From Marivita cryptomonadis (GTDB taxonomy: Bacteria > Pseudomonadota > Alphaproteobacteria > Rhodobacterales > Rhodobacteraceae), in contig NZ_JFKD01000002.1 of the NCBI RefSeq assembly GCF_002115725.1, positions 1 to 64,000 of the forward strand: DNA of 64,000 nucleotides. Direction: 5' to 3'. Positions 8,906 to 18,205 of the stretch are shown in pieces (the stretch's first letter is position 1; every line of letters starts with the position of its first letter). The position numbers were made by a program, and so were the translations under genes. The notes below the pieces were generated by a model that was given only the letters and a program-made list of their open reading frames with translations, had not been told where the DNA came from and did not search any database.

Positions 8906-10123
8906 TCAAAGTGATGTGAATAGTTGGTTGAAATGCTCCTGCCAAGTCGGAGTCTCTAAAGACATAACCAAGTACCTTTCACCGCTTCGAACCCGACGTC
9001 TGTGCGCCAGTTTTTTAATTTCTTGCTGCCAAAGGTAGCAATCAGACGCATCTGCGTAAATAGGTGAGTTGCCGAGGACTTCCTTGAAAACGGGTAAAGG
9101 ATTGCAAATCAGCGGCACGTCCAGTCGGATTGCCTCGAGAGCCGGATAACCAAAGCCTTCGGCAAGGCTTGGGAAAAGCAAGCCATTACTCTGTTCAAGA
9201 AGACCCCACATCTCTTGATCGGACAGGGCGGGAAGCTCGTGCACATTGGACGGAGACTGATCCAGCCGATTGAAAACGTCTTCATTCATCCAGCCTCGGC
9301 GTCCGCAAAGAACAAGGTGCGGATCGGTTGCACCGGTAAACCCTTTCCAAACGTCAAGCAGGAAGCCGACATTCTTGCGGGGCTCTATCGTTCCGATCGC
9401 CATAAAGTATGGCTTGCCTGTCCAAGACCCGGTTGGCGGAGCATCAACACGAATATCTGGTAGCCCCGGAAGGATAACGCGGACCCGATCTGCCGTCAGA
9501 TGGCGGGCATAGGACAGAACACGTGTGCGGGTGTCCGATGAATTGCAGAAGACAAAATCGGCATTGCGATCGACCCTGTCAAAAAACGCCCTGAAGGCCT
9601 GACGCGATTTTGGAGTTTGAAGCTCCGGCCAGTCCAGCGGGATCGTATCATGTACGTAGACTGCGATGCGAAGCCCTTTGCAGGTGCGCAGGCTATGCAC
9701 GATCACGTCGTTGAAATTGCTTTGCCCGACATTGAGGAAAACCGCGCCTTCAGGCAGGTTTCGGTTCAGCATCTTTGCCAAGCGTGACGGTATGGCTCGG
9801 TCTGTCGCGATCCGGCGCAGGCCAGTTTCCGTATTCGCCCGCGCGGCATCCTGTGTTCGGGATAAGCGGGACAGCAGATCTGACTGTGTCCAGATCGGCT
9901 GATCGCAATGGCTTAGCAGTTTGCTGCACCCGTCTTTGTCCAGCAAAAGAAAGCCAAGCTTGGTGCGGACGAGGCCGAAAAGAGGGGCCGGATCGTCAAT
10001 CAGGTGGTCGATATAGGCCCGTTCGATCCGGTCGATCCCTGTCGGACGCATCCCGGCACGCCGCACTGTCCGCGTGACATCCAGAAGATGCGCAGCTGCA
10101 GGGCTATGGACAACGGATGGCAC
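8906..10123 (-). CDS. Glycosyltransferase family 4 (GT-B)
   Basis: A retaining GT-B glycosyltransferase of 405 residues, likely transferring a sugar from an NDP-sugar to a growing surface polysaccharide. The second domain carries the family signature AIGTIEPRKNVGFLL and the E-x7-E motif in EGFGYPALE, followed by the donor-contacting VPLICNPLPVF. The N-terminal domain (LLDVTRTVRRAGMRPTGIDR) matches the type that begins with a short conserved arginine-rich element. It opens with GTG at 10123 and has no strong Shine-Dalgarno sequence, so the start could lie downstream. It sits 49 bases after galU, in the same direction. Confidence 0.85.
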   Translation of the reverse strand: MPSVVHSPAAAHLLDVTRTVRRAGMRPTGIDRIERAYIDHLIDDPAPLFGLVRTKLGFLLLDKDGCSKLLSHCDQPIWTQSDLLSRLSRTQDAARANTETGLRRIATDRAIPSRLAKMLNRNLPEGAVFLNVGQSNFNDVIVHSLRTCKGLRIAVYVHDTIPLDWPELQTPKSRQAFRAFFDRVDRNADFVFCNSSDTRTRVLSYARHLTADRVRVILPGLPDIRVDAPPTGSWTGKPYFMAIGTIEPRKNVGFLLDVWKGFTGATDPHLVLCGRRGWMNEDVFNRLDQSPSNVHELPALSDQEMWGLLEQSNGLLFPSLAEGFGYPALEAIRLDVPLICNPLPVFKEVLGNSPIYADASDCYLWQQEIKKLAHRRRVRSGERYLVMSLETPTWQEHFNQLFTSL

Positions 10124-10172
10124 TGGGACACGGCCCCGCGATACGATTTGCCAGACGCGGACGCGTCATGGA

Positions 10173-11063
10173 TCACTCAGCCGCGTTTTCGATGTGCATC
10201 ACCGATTCAAGGAAACCACGCAGATCGTCCTTGAGTTCATCGCGCGCCAACCCAAAGGCCACCGTTGCCTGCAGGAAGCCCGCCTTGGAGCCGCAGTCAA
10301 AGCGCTGCCCCCGGAAGCGGTACCCATAAACTCCGGTGCCGTCGATCTCTTGCGCGATGGCGTCAGTCAACTGGATCTCTCCACCTGCGCCGGTCTTGAG
10401 CTTGTTGAGGTTCTTGAGCACTTGCGGATCGAGAATATAGCGACCAATCACAGCGAGGTTGGATGGTGCGTCTTCCACGTTCGGCTTTTCGACCATGTTC
10501 TTGACCGAAACCATGGACCCCATGTCTTCCTTGATGTCGAGAATGCCGTAGCTCGACGTTTTCTCATGTGGCACTTCCATCGCGGCGACCATATTCCCGC
10601 CGGTTTCCTCGTAGGCTTCGACCATCTGCTGCAAACATGGCTTTTCCGCCGAGATCACGTCGTCTGGAAGCATGACGGCAAAGGGCTCATCCCCGATGAG
10701 GCGGCGTGCGCACCAAACGGCATGGCCAAGACCCAATGCCTTGTGCTGGCGCATATAGGCGATGGCGCCGCTTTCCATATTGGTGGCCTTCAAATCTTCG
10801 AGGATGTCCAGCTTACCCTTCTTGCGCAGTTCGCGTTCGAGAAGGGGCGACTCGTCGAAATAATCCTCAAGCGCACTTTTCCCGCGCGAAGTAATGAAAA
10901 GGAATTCTTTGATCCCGGCAGCGCGCGCTTCGTCGATCGCGTACTGCACCAGTGGCCGGTCCACGAGGGTCATGATTTCTTTCGGCACCGATTTCGTGGC
11001 CGGAAGAAAGCGTGTTCCAAGTCCAGCTACCGGGAAAACGGCTTTGGTCACTTTTCTACGCAT
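10173..11063 (-). CDS. galU: UTP-glucose-1-phosphate uridylyltransferase
   Basis: Makes UDP-glucose from glucose-1-phosphate and UTP, supplying the donor for polysaccharide, LPS and glucan synthesis. The 296-residue protein has the nucleotidyltransferase signature GLGTRFLPATKSVPKE near residues 14-29, the PLVQYAIDEA segment and the VEKP motif in the centre (MVEKPNVEDAP). Length and motifs match bacterial GalU. A strong AGGAGGAG precedes the ATG. It lies among glycosyltransferases, which suggests it feeds that pathway. An AT-rich 107-base gap upstream may carry its own promoter. Confidence 0.95.
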   Translation of the reverse strand: MRRKVTKAVFPVAGLGTRFLPATKSVPKEIMTLVDRPLVQYAIDEARAAGIKEFLFITSRGKSALEDYFDESPLLERELRKKGKLDILEDLKATNMESGAIAYMRQHKALGLGHAVWCARRLIGDEPFAVMLPDDVISAEKPCLQQMVEAYEETGGNMVAAMEVPHEKTSSYGILDIKEDMGSMVSVKNMVEKPNVEDAPSNLAVIGRYILDPQVLKNLNKLKTGAGGEIQLTDAIAQEIDGTGVYGYRFRGQRFDCGSKAGFLQATVAFGLARDELKDDLRGFLESVMHIENAAE

Positions 11064-11170
11064 CAGTCTGCTCCTCCTTTTCGCGTCTTACTGCGCGTCA
11101 CTCGTTACAATGCATAAGCACACCTAAGTGTACGGCTTTGACGACGAAATAATAAGGACTTTTGTCTAAT

Positions 11171-12415
11171 TTATGTCTTATCGACAAAATTCAGCGGATC
11201 AATTGACCTGATGCCTGCCAATCGATCCAATGTCTGACGCCACCGTTCTTCTTTCGAGCTTTTTTGGAACATCGGCTCGGTCCGCATTTCCTTGCCGTAG
11301 ATCCCGCCCGTGTGGAGCCAGACGCCATCTTGCGTAAACCGGACATGGTGAAAACGCGCAGTCCTTTGGTAGTCCAAGACAGTGACGCGGTTCCCTTGGG
11401 CAACCAGATCCCTTGCCTTGGAATGGATGTCCTTGCCGTTGCCGCCCGACGTGACAAGGCAAAGGTCGCCTGCACGCGAGGTGGTAGGTACGATGTCGCC
11501 TCGTTCGAGTATGCTCCATTGTACCGGCTGGCGTGTGACACGGCTGCGCCCCGCCGCATATCCAGCGTCAAGGTCACGGATCAACGCCCATGCCCGGTCC
11601 GGTGGTAAACCGCCAGTCTGCATATGACGCAGAATCCAATTGCGCCGCTCAGACAGGAACGCGGCCTGCGCTGCATCGCGTTTGGACGTCGGGCTGTGCG
11701 TAAGATGAAAGACCGCGGCCGAGGCGGCAATTTCGAAAACGTTGCGCGGTGTCCTGTCCGCCTGTCTGAACCGACTTGCTCCGCTCGCGTGATGCACCAC
11801 GGCTTTGGGTTGAAAGACGGTTTTGCCCCCCTCCCGAGAGATCCGGTAGCTCAGATCGGTTTCATCGAGATAGAACGCAAAGCGTGTGTCAAAACCACCA
11901 TGTTCCAATAGGGCGGCACGCCGCAGCGCCATATTCGTTCCATGCAACCGTGGGCGGCAGTGGTCCTTGGGGTGAATGACGACCGGCTCTGAGGGTGCCA
12001 TGTGAAGCGGGTGGCTGTGGCCTGTGTCATCGACCAAAGCCGCACCATGCTGAACCGAGATCCCGTTGCGACCAAGCGTGATGCCACCGACCTGTACGAC
12101 TTCGGGATCGGCAAAGGCGAGCGCAAGATGTGCAAGCCATGTCGGCTCCGGCACGGAATCATCGTCCAGAAATGCGATGATGTCGCCCCACGCCGCATCG
12201 GCCCCTGCATTGCGCGCTGCCGAGATATTGGCCACATCAAAGCCGATCACCCGCGTGCCCGGCACCGCTTTAGCCACCTCTTCACCTGCTGGGCAGGCGA
12301 CCACAATCGTCTCAAACCGCGGGTAATCCAGTTGGCCGACAGCCTTGAGGCAGCGCCGCAACCAGTCTGGCCGATGTCGGCTGACGATGATCAGACTGAA
12401 TGCCGGGGGCTGCAT
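11171..12415 (-). CDS. Glycosyltransferase family 2 (GT-A)
   Basis: A 414-residue inverting GT-A glycosyltransferase. The N-terminal ~230 residues hold the typical start FSLIIVSRHRPDWLRRCL, the ISAARNAGADAAWGD segment and the metal-binding FLDDDSVPEP (acidic residues 84-86), plus an acceptor-site ETDLSYR motif. The C-terminal ~180 residues are less conserved; they contain SGGNGKDIHSKA and may form an extra domain with a Rossmann-like strand. Its start is 8 bases from the end of cysQ, so both belong to one transcript. The sugar transferred is unknown. Confidence 0.85.
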   Translation of the reverse strand: MQPPAFSLIIVSRHRPDWLRRCLKAVGQLDYPRFETIVVACPAGEEVAKAVPGTRVIGFDVANISAARNAGADAAWGDIIAFLDDDSVPEPTWLAHLALAFADPEVVQVGGITLGRNGISVQHGAALVDDTGHSHPLHMAPSEPVVIHPKDHCRPRLHGTNMALRRAALLEHGGFDTRFAFYLDETDLSYRISREGGKTVFQPKAVVHHASGASRFRQADRTPRNVFEIAASAAVFHLTHSPTSKRDAAQAAFLSERRNWILRHMQTGGLPPDRAWALIRDLDAGYAAGRSRVTRQPVQWSILERGDIVPTTSRAGDLCLVTSGGNGKDIHSKARDLVAQGNRVTVLDYQRTARFHHVRFTQDGVWLHTGGIYGKEMRTEPMFQKSSKEERWRQTLDRLAGIRSIDPLNFVDKT

Positions 12416-12423
12416 GGCACCGG

Positions 12424-13221
12424 TCAGACTGGGACGAGATCGACGCCCGGTGCCGAAGCCACGAAGAACGGGTTACCGAAGCCCGGCTTGCCATAGGTCA
12501 GGGGCTGCAAATCCTCCAGCCGCAAGACACGGCCTCCCGCGCCATTCAGAACAGCATGGCCCGCTGCCGTGTCCCACTCCATCGTCCGCCCCAAACGCGG
12601 GTAGAAATCCGCCTCACCCGTGGCGACAAGGCAGAATTTGAGCGACGATCCAGCGCTTTTGCTGTCCTTGACGGAATAGCGGTTGATGTAATCGTCCGTC
12701 GCCTCATCCCGATGCGATTTCGAGGCAACGACCATCAGCGCATCCAGATCGGGCTTCGAGACATGGATCGGCGTTGTGGCCCCGGCTGTTGTCTTGTCGA
12801 ACGCTCCGCTTTCTTCCACGCTTTGCCCGTTGGCATCGGTATAGAACAATCGGCCCTTGGCGGGCGCATAGACAACACCGCGTGTCGGCACACCGTTTTC
12901 GACCAGTGCGATGTTCACCGTGAAATCACCGCGTCGGTTGATGAATTCCTTTGTGCCGTCCAAGGGATCGACGATCAAAAAGTCGCGCACGTCCAGATCA
13001 TGCGTATCGGCCTGTTCTTCCGTGATCAGGGCAATGTCGGGAAACGTTGCGCGCAACCCGGCCGAGATCAACGCATCCGCCGCCTCGTCGGCCACCGTGA
13101 CCGGGCTGTCGTCGGATTTGGAGCGGACTTCGAAATCATCGGCGTTGTAAATCTGCATGATGGTGTCACCGGCTTCGAGCGCAAGGCGACGCATCGTTTG
13201 CGTCAATTCTTCGTAGTTCAT
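12424..13221 (-). CDS. cysQ: 3'(2'),5'-bisphosphate nucleotidase CysQ
   Basis: Hydrolyses PAP (3'-phosphoadenosine 5'-phosphate), the by-product of PAPS-dependent sulfation, to AMP and so relieves product inhibition. The 265-residue protein belongs to the lithium-sensitive inositol monophosphatase fold. It has metal-binding TEEQ (67-70) and DPLDGTKEF (85-93), and EWDTAAG further on. It begins the minus-strand glycan block that ends with a sulfotransferase, so a local role in PAP recycling makes sense. That link is inferred from order, and CysQ also serves assimilatory sulfate reduction. Confidence 0.9.
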   Translation of the reverse strand: MNYEELTQTMRRLALEAGDTIMQIYNADDFEVRSKSDDSPVTVADEAADALISAGLRATFPDIALITEEQADTHDLDVRDFLIVDPLDGTKEFINRRGDFTVNIALVENGVPTRGVVYAPAKGRLFYTDANGQSVEESGAFDKTTAGATTPIHVSKPDLDALMVVASKSHRDEATDDYINRYSVKDSKSAGSSLKFCLVATGEADFYPRLGRTMEWDTAAGHAVLNGAGGRVLRLEDLQPLTYGKPGFGNPFFVASAPGVDLVPV

Positions 13222-13242
13222 TCGCGTCCATCCTCACGTCGA

Positions 13243-13271
13243 TTGATTTAAAAGCGCGCCTCCCTTATCAT
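13243..13271 (+). promoter_or_regulatory. Candidate promoter of the KpsM-like permease gene
   Basis: TTGATT (13243-13248) and TATCAT (13266-13271) are separated by exactly 17 bases. The -10 box matches the consensus at 5 of 6 positions. It lies in the 126-base divergent gap between cysQ and the permease and would give a leader of about 70 bases. Confidence 0.5.
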
Positions 13272-13347
13272 TGGGTTAACAAATGTCCGCAACAACAGTC
13301 AGTTCAATTGACGGAAAAACGCGGATTGCGGCAGAGGCAGACAACAG

Positions 13348-14178
13348 ATGTTCCAGAAAACGGTGCCGACGAACCGTGCGTCTTCGGCAGTCAACATCCT
13401 TGAACTGATCTACCACAATACGGTGCGATCCGTCCGCAAGGCGCATGGCAACGCGTTTATGTCCATCGCGGTCAGCGTGTTCCAGTCGCTGCTCTTCGTC
13501 CTCTTTTTCTACATCATGTTCAGCATCATGGGCCTCAAGGGGCTCGCGTTGCGGGGGGATTTCGTCATCTTCCTGCTTACTGGCATCTTCATGTTCATGA
13601 CCCACAACAAGGCGGTTGGGGCGGTTTTGGGCAGCGAAGGCCCATCAAGTGCGATGATGCAGCATGCCCCGATGAACACGTTTATCTCAATCCTGTCGGG
13701 GATGCTGTCGGTGCTCTACATTCAGGTACTTGCGATCATCCTGATCCTGTTCGTCTACGACATTGCCATGAACCCATATGTTCTGACGGAAATCGTCGAT
13801 CCGGCACCGGTTATGGGAATGCTGCTGTTATCATGGTTTTCGGGCGGCGCTGTGGGCATGGTTTTTTTGGCACTGAAACCATGGCTCCCCGGTCTGACGG
13901 CGACATTGTCCAACGTCTACAAGCGGGCCAACATGATCGCGTCCGGCAAGATGTTTGTGGCCAATTCCCTGCCATCCTTCATGATTGCCCTGTTCGACTG
14001 GAACCCTCTTTTTCACACGATTGATCAGGCGCGTGGGTTCGCCTTCATCAACTATGTGCCCCGCAACACCAATTGGGAATACGTGGTGTACCTGTCGCTG
14101 ACGCTTTTGATGATCGGTCTGATGGGGGAATTCTACACGCGCAGGCACGCCTCTGCATCTTGGTCGGCGCGACGCTGA
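13348..14178 (+). CDS. Polysaccharide ABC exporter permease, KpsM/Wzm-like
   Basis: An ABC-2 type membrane permease of 276 residues with six predicted membrane segments, as in capsular polysaccharide exporters. Features supporting this are the N-terminal amphipathic start, the membrane segments around SIAVSVFQSLLFVLFFYIMF and MLSVLYIQVLAIILILFVY, and the C-terminal FDWNPLFHTIDQARGF. That C-terminal segment is characteristic of KpsM/CtrC-type proteins, where it reads close to NPLVH. No ATPase (KpsT), KpsE or KpsD gene lies beside it. It converges on alkB, with adjacent stop codons and no spacer. Confidence 0.8.
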   Translation: MFQKTVPTNRASSAVNILELIYHNTVRSVRKAHGNAFMSIAVSVFQSLLFVLFFYIMFSIMGLKGLALRGDFVIFLLTGIFMFMTHNKAVGAVLGSEGPSSAMMQHAPMNTFISILSGMLSVLYIQVLAIILILFVYDIAMNPYVLTEIVDPAPVMGMLLLSWFSGGAVGMVFLALKPWLPGLTATLSNVYKRANMIASGKMFVANSLPSFMIALFDWNPLFHTIDQARGFAFINYVPRNTNWEYVVYLSLTLLMIGLMGEFYTRRHASASWSARR

Positions 14179-14781
14179 TCAGGTCACGACCCGTAGCGTC
14201 AGGTTGATCCGCCCCCCGTTCGCCAGCAGGGTCGAGCTGTTAGGTCGGATACGATCAACCCCATGATAGGCGCGGCGGGCTGTTCCAGCCAGAACCACAA
14301 CATCCCCCGACCGCAGCCACACCGACTCGGTTTTACCTCCACGGGTCTCGTGTCCCATCCGGAACAGCGCATCATCGCCAAGAGAAACAGACACAACCGG
14401 CTGTGACAGGTCGGCTTCATCCCTGTCTTGATGCATGCCCATCTTGGCGGTCTCGTCATACCAATTGATCAGACAACATTCCGGCAGGCGCGCATCCGGA
14501 ACAAGATCGCGCCACATCCGCAAAAGGCTGTCTGGAATCGGTGGCCAGCTTACGCCCGAAGGATGCAGGGGCTCGTACCTATAGCCCTTGCGATCACTGA
14601 TCCAACCATAGCTGCCTGCCGCGCTCATCCGCACCGACATCGGCGTGCCGCGTGGCGTGACAGGCCGAAACAATGGCGCATGCGACAGAATTTTGCGCAG
14701 GTCCGCAACCAGGGCGGACTGCGCATCCTGGGTAAAATATCCCGGGTGAATGGCAAAATCACGGATGCGCAACAGGGTCAT
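14179..14781 (-). CDS. alkB: DNA oxidative demethylase AlkB
   Basis: A 2-oxoglutarate/Fe(II) dioxygenase that reverses N1-methyladenine and N3-methylcytosine damage in DNA. The 200-residue protein has the iron triad H117-x-D119 (MHQDRDE) and H173 (AYHGVDRI), and the 2-oxoglutarate-binding arginines in the C-terminal RINLTLR. The frame is open for 112 more codons upstream, but that extension runs through the dnaK promoter region and is not protein-like. I chose the ATG at 14781, which gives the normal family length. It is divergent from dnaK. Confidence 0.93.
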   Translation of the reverse strand: MTLLRIRDFAIHPGYFTQDAQSALVADLRKILSHAPLFRPVTPRGTPMSVRMSAAGSYGWISDRKGYRYEPLHPSGVSWPPIPDSLLRMWRDLVPDARLPECCLINWYDETAKMGMHQDRDEADLSQPVVSVSLGDDALFRMGHETRGGKTESVWLRSGDVVVLAGTARRAYHGVDRIRPNSSTLLANGGRINLTLRVVT

Positions 14782-14850
14782 GGCCCGAAAATAACCCGCG
14801 CATCCGGGAAACACATACCGAATTTTCAGAAAGTCGCTGTAACAGCGGCG

Positions 14851-14879
14851 CTTGCAGGCGTGTGGATGCCTCCTTATAT
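14851..14879 (+). promoter_or_regulatory. Heat-shock (RpoH) promoter of dnaKJ
   Basis: CTTG (14851-14854), an 18-base spacer, then CTTATAT (14873-14879) fit the alphaproteobacterial RpoH pattern CTTG-N17/18-CYTATNT. It lies about 110 bases before the dnaK start, as expected for a heat-shock operon. Confidence 0.75.
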
Positions 14880-14989
14880 ACCCACCGGACCCGCTGGAGT
14901 GTAACGCCAGTGGAATGAAATGCGGGGCGGGATGCCGGAATGGGTCATCGTCTCGTGACATCGCCTTAAGACATGAAGGGATCGAAAAC

Positions 14990-16909
14990 ATGGCCAAAGT
15001 GATTGGTATTGACCTCGGTACAACCAACAGCTGCGTCGCGATCATGGACGGATCGCAACCGCGCGTGATTGAAAACTCCGAAGGGGCACGCACCACCCCA
15101 TCCATCGTGGCATTCACCGACGACGAGCGTCTGGTGGGTCAGCCGGCAAAGCGTCAGGCTGTGACCAACCCGGAAAACACCGTGTTTGGTGTCAAGCGCC
15201 TGATCGGCCGTCGCAACGACGACGCGGATCTCGCCAAGGACCGCAAGAACATGCCGTTTGAAGTGATCGATGGCGGCAATGGTGACGCGTGGGTGCGCGC
15301 TAAGGGCGACAAATACAGCCCCTCCCAGATTTCCGCCTTCATCCTGCAGAAGATGAAGGAAACCGCCGAGAGCTATCTTGGCGAAGAAGTGACGCAAGCG
15401 GTCATCACCGTACCTGCCTACTTCAACGACGCACAGCGTCAGGCAACCAAAGACGCAGGCAAGATCGCCGGTCTCGAAGTGCTGCGGATCATCAACGAAC
15501 CGACAGCCGCCGCGCTGGCCTACGGTCTCGACAAGAAAGAATCCCGCACCATCGCCGTCTATGACCTTGGCGGCGGTACGTTCGACGTGACCATCCTCGA
15601 AATCGACGATGGCCTGTTCGAAGTGAAATCCACCAATGGCGACACGTTCCTTGGTGGTGAAGACTTCGACATGCGGATCGTCAACTACCTTGCGGATGAG
15701 TTCAAGAAAGCGAACGGCGTCGATCTGACCAAAGACAAGATGGCCCTGCAGCGCCTCAAGGAAGCTGCGGAAAAGGCCAAGATCGAACTGTCTTCGTCCA
15801 GCCAGACCGAAATCAACCAGCCGTTCATCTCGATGGACGGCAAGACCGGCCAGCCGCTTCACATGGTTATGAAGCTGACCCGCGCCAAGCTGGAAAGCCT
15901 CGTGGGCGATCTGATCAAGGCGTCGATGAAGCCGTGCGCAGCCGCTCTGAAAGATGCCGGTCTCTCGACCTCCGACATCGACGAAGTCGTTCTCGTCGGC
16001 GGTATGACCCGCATGCCGCGTGTCGTGGAAGAAGTGACCAAGTTCTTCGGCAAAGAACCGCACAAGGGTGTGAACCCGGACGAAGTTGTGGCGCTGGGCG
16101 CGGCGATTCAGGCTGGCGTTCTGCAAGGTGACGTGAAGGACGTTGTTCTGCTCGACGTGACGCCGCTGTCGCTGGGCATCGAAACGCTGGGTGGCGTGTT
16201 CACCCGACTGATCGACCGCAACACGACGATCCCGACCAAGAAGTCGCAGATCTTCTCGACCGCCGAGGACAACCAGAACGCTGTGACGATCCGCGTGTTC
16301 CAGGGTGAACGCGAGATGGCGGCCGACAACAAGATGCTTGGTCAGTTCAACCTCGAAGACATCCCGCCCGCACCGCGCGGCATGCCGCAGATCGAGGTGA
16401 CGTTCGACATCGACGCCAACGGCATCGTGTCCGTGTCCGCCAAGGACAAGGGCACCGGCAAGACGCAGAACATCACCATCCAAGCCTCTGGTGGTCTGTC
16501 CGACGAAGACATCGAAAAGATGGTTCAGGACGCCGAGGCAAACGCCGAAGCGGACAAAGAACGTCGCGAAATGGTCGAGGCCCGCAACCAGGCCGAAAGC
16601 CTTGTTCATTCGACGGAAAAGTCGGTGGAAGAACACGGCGACAAGGTCGACCCGACGACTGTGGAAGCAATCGAACTCGCGATTGCGGCGCTCAAGGACG
16701 ATCTGGAAGACGAAAAATCGACTGCAGACAAGATCAAGTCGGGCATCCAGAACGTGACCGAAGCTGCAATGAAGCTGGGTGAAGCGATCTACAAGGCGCA
16801 AGCCGATGATGGCGATGCCGAACCCACGGCGGCAGATCGGGGTGGCGACGACGATGACACCATCGTTGATGCCGATTTCGAAGATCTCGACGACAACAAG
16901 CGCGCCTGA
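14990..16909 (+). CDS. dnaK: Molecular chaperone DnaK (Hsp70)
   Basis: ATP-driven chaperone for folding and rescue of cytosolic proteins, acting with DnaJ and GrpE; in alphaproteobacteria it also controls RpoH stability. It is 639 residues, starting [17 protein letters not shown]. The ATPase signatures [18 protein letters not shown] (seen as [12 protein letters not shown]) and the third Hsp70 signature ([13 protein letters not shown]) are present. The substrate-binding domain and the acidic C-terminal tail ending [13 protein letters not shown] follow. I rejected a 46-codon upstream extension because it begins inside the heat-shock promoter and lacks protein character. Confidence 0.98.
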   Translation: MAKVIGIDLGTTNSCVAIMDGSQPRVIENSEGARTTPSIVAFTDDERLVGQPAKRQAVTNPENTVFGVKRLIGRRNDDADLAKDRKNMPFEVIDGGNGDAWVRAKGDKYSPSQISAFILQKMKETAESYLGEEVTQAVITVPAYFNDAQRQATKDAGKIAGLEVLRIINEPTAAALAYGLDKKESRTIAVYDLGGGTFDVTILEIDDGLFEVKSTNGDTFLGGEDFDMRIVNYLADEFKKANGVDLTKDKMALQRLKEAAEKAKIELSSSSQTEINQPFISMDGKTGQPLHMVMKLTRAKLESLVGDLIKASMKPCAAALKDAGLSTSDIDEVVLVGGMTRMPRVVEEVTKFFGKEPHKGVNPDEVVALGAAIQAGVLQGDVKDVVLLDVTPLSLGIETLGGVFTRLIDRNTTIPTKKSQIFSTAEDNQNAVTIRVFQGEREMAADNKMLGQFNLEDIPPAPRGMPQIEVTFDIDANGIVSVSAKDKGTGKTQNITIQASGGLSDEDIEKMVQDAEANAEADKERREMVEARNQAESLVHSTEKSVEEHGDKVDPTTVEAIELAIAALKDDLEDEKSTADKIKSGIQNVTEAAMKLGEAIYKAQADDGDAEPTAADRGGDDDDTIVDADFEDLDDNKRA

Positions 16910-16934
16910 CGCTGGTTGGGCGGAACCGATATGG

Positions 16935-16959
16935 GGCCGGTCCGGACACCGGGCCGGCC
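16935..16959 (+). terminator. GC-rich hairpin between dnaK and dnaJ
   Basis: An 11-base-pair stem (GGCCGGTCCGG paired with CCGGGCCGGCC through one G-U pair) closes a 3-base ACA loop and is followed by a short T-rich stretch (CTCTTTCG). It lies in the 77-base gap between dnaK and dnaJ. It could partly terminate or stabilise the dnaK message so that DnaK is made in excess over DnaJ. Confidence 0.55.
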
Positions 16960-16986
16960 TCTTTCGTTCCGTAGAAGGAGGGCATG

Positions 16987-18138
16987 ATGTCCAAACGTGA
17001 CTACTACGAAGTGCTCGGCCTCAAGAAAGGCGCTTCTGCCGACGAGATCAAGAAAGCCTATCGCACCAAGGCGAAAGAGCTTCACCCGGATCGCAACGCA
17101 GACAACCCCAAGGCCGAGGACCAATTCAAAGAGGCGAACGAGGCCTACGAGGTTCTCAAGGACGCCGACAAGAAAGCGGCCTATGATCGCTATGGCCACG
17201 CAGCCTTCGAAGGTGGCATGGGTGGCGGCGGGCGTCCCGGCGGATTCAGCGGCGGCGGGCAGGGCGACTTTGCAAGTGCGTTCTCCGACGTGTTCGATGA
17301 CCTGTTCGGTGATTTCATGGGCGGCCAACGTGGCGGCGGGCGTCAACGCGCGTCACGCGGCGCCGACCTGCGCTACAATTTGCGCGTGACGCTCGAAGAC
17401 GCGTTTGCCGGGCTGCAAAAGACGATCCAGGTTCCCACATCTGTGCAATGCGGATCGTGTTCCGGATCGGGCGCAGAAGGCGGGGCTGAACCCACAACCT
17501 GTCCGACCTGTTCGGGCATGGGCAAAGTCCGTGCGACCCAAGGCTTCTTCACTGTCGAACGCACCTGTCCGACCTGTTCGGGTCTGGGGCAGACGATCAA
17601 GAACCCCTGCAAAACCTGTTCTGGCGCGGGCCGTGTTCAGAAAGAGCGCGCCCTATCGGTCAACATTCCCAAAGGCGTGGAAACCGGCACCCGCATCCGG
17701 CTTGCAGGTGAGGGCGAGGCAGGTCTGCGCGGCGGTCCTCCGGGCGACCTCTACATCTTTATCGAAGTGGCCCAGCACGAACTCTTCGAACGCGATGGCG
17801 TGCATCTACATTGCCGGGTGCCCGTGTCAATGACGGTTGCCGCTTTGGGAGGTAACATCGAAGTGCCGACCATTGATGGGGGGCGCAGCCGCGTCGCAAT
17901 TCCGGCAGGCAGCCAATCTGGCCGCCAGATGCGTTTGCGCAGCAAAGGAATGCCCGCATTGCGTGGGGCCGGGCAGGGCGACATGTTCATCGAATTGGCG
18001 GTTGAAACACCCGTCAACCTGACCGCCAAGCAGAAAGACCTGCTGCGCGAATTCGAAGAGCTTAGCGAAGACAACAACCCGGAATCCAAGAGCTTTTTCA
18101 AATCAGTCAAAGGCTTTTGGGACTCTATGAAAGGCTGA
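16987..18138 (+). CDS. dnaJ: Co-chaperone DnaJ (Hsp40)
   Basis: Delivers unfolded substrates to DnaK and stimulates its ATPase. The 383-residue protein is a full class A DnaJ. It has a J domain with HPD in [10 protein letters not shown], and a glycine/phenylalanine-rich linker (about 75-115). Four zinc-binding CxxCxGxG repeats ([32 protein letters not shown]) precede the C-terminal substrate-binding domains. Two ATG codons are adjacent (16984 and 16987). I chose the second because its spacing to AAGGAGG is better. Confidence 0.97.
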   Translation: MSKRDYYEVLGLKKGASADEIKKAYRTKAKELHPDRNADNPKAEDQFKEANEAYEVLKDADKKAAYDRYGHAAFEGGMGGGGRPGGFSGGGQGDFASAFSDVFDDLFGDFMGGQRGGGRQRASRGADLRYNLRVTLEDAFAGLQKTIQVPTSVQCGSCSGSGAEGGAEPTTCPTCSGMGKVRATQGFFTVERTCPTCSGLGQTIKNPCKTCSGAGRVQKERALSVNIPKGVETGTRIRLAGEGEAGLRGGPPGDLYIFIEVAQHELFERDGVHLHCRVPVSMTVAALGGNIEVPTIDGGRSRVAIPAGSQSGRQMRLRSKGMPALRGAGQGDMFIELAVETPVNLTAKQKDLLREFEELSEDNNPESKSFFKSVKGFWDSMKG

Positions 18139-18141
18139 TTC

Positions 18142-18168
18142 AACGGCCCCGCCTTGCGTGGGGCCGTT
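18142..18168 (+). terminator. Hairpin after dnaJ
   Basis: A perfect 9-base-pair stem, AACGGCCCC paired with GGGGCCGTT, closes a 9-base loop immediately after the dnaJ stop codon. The following T stretch is weak (AGAGCTTTGTTA). It probably ends the dnaKJ message. Confidence 0.65.
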
Positions 18169-18205
18169 AGAGCTTTGTTAAGGGCTTCTGCGCCATGATC
18201 GGCTC

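Noticed and set aside
14966..16801. 611-codon open frame opposite dnaK
   Set aside because: Classic dnaK antisense artefact; composition mirrors the dnaK codons and no ribosome site is present.
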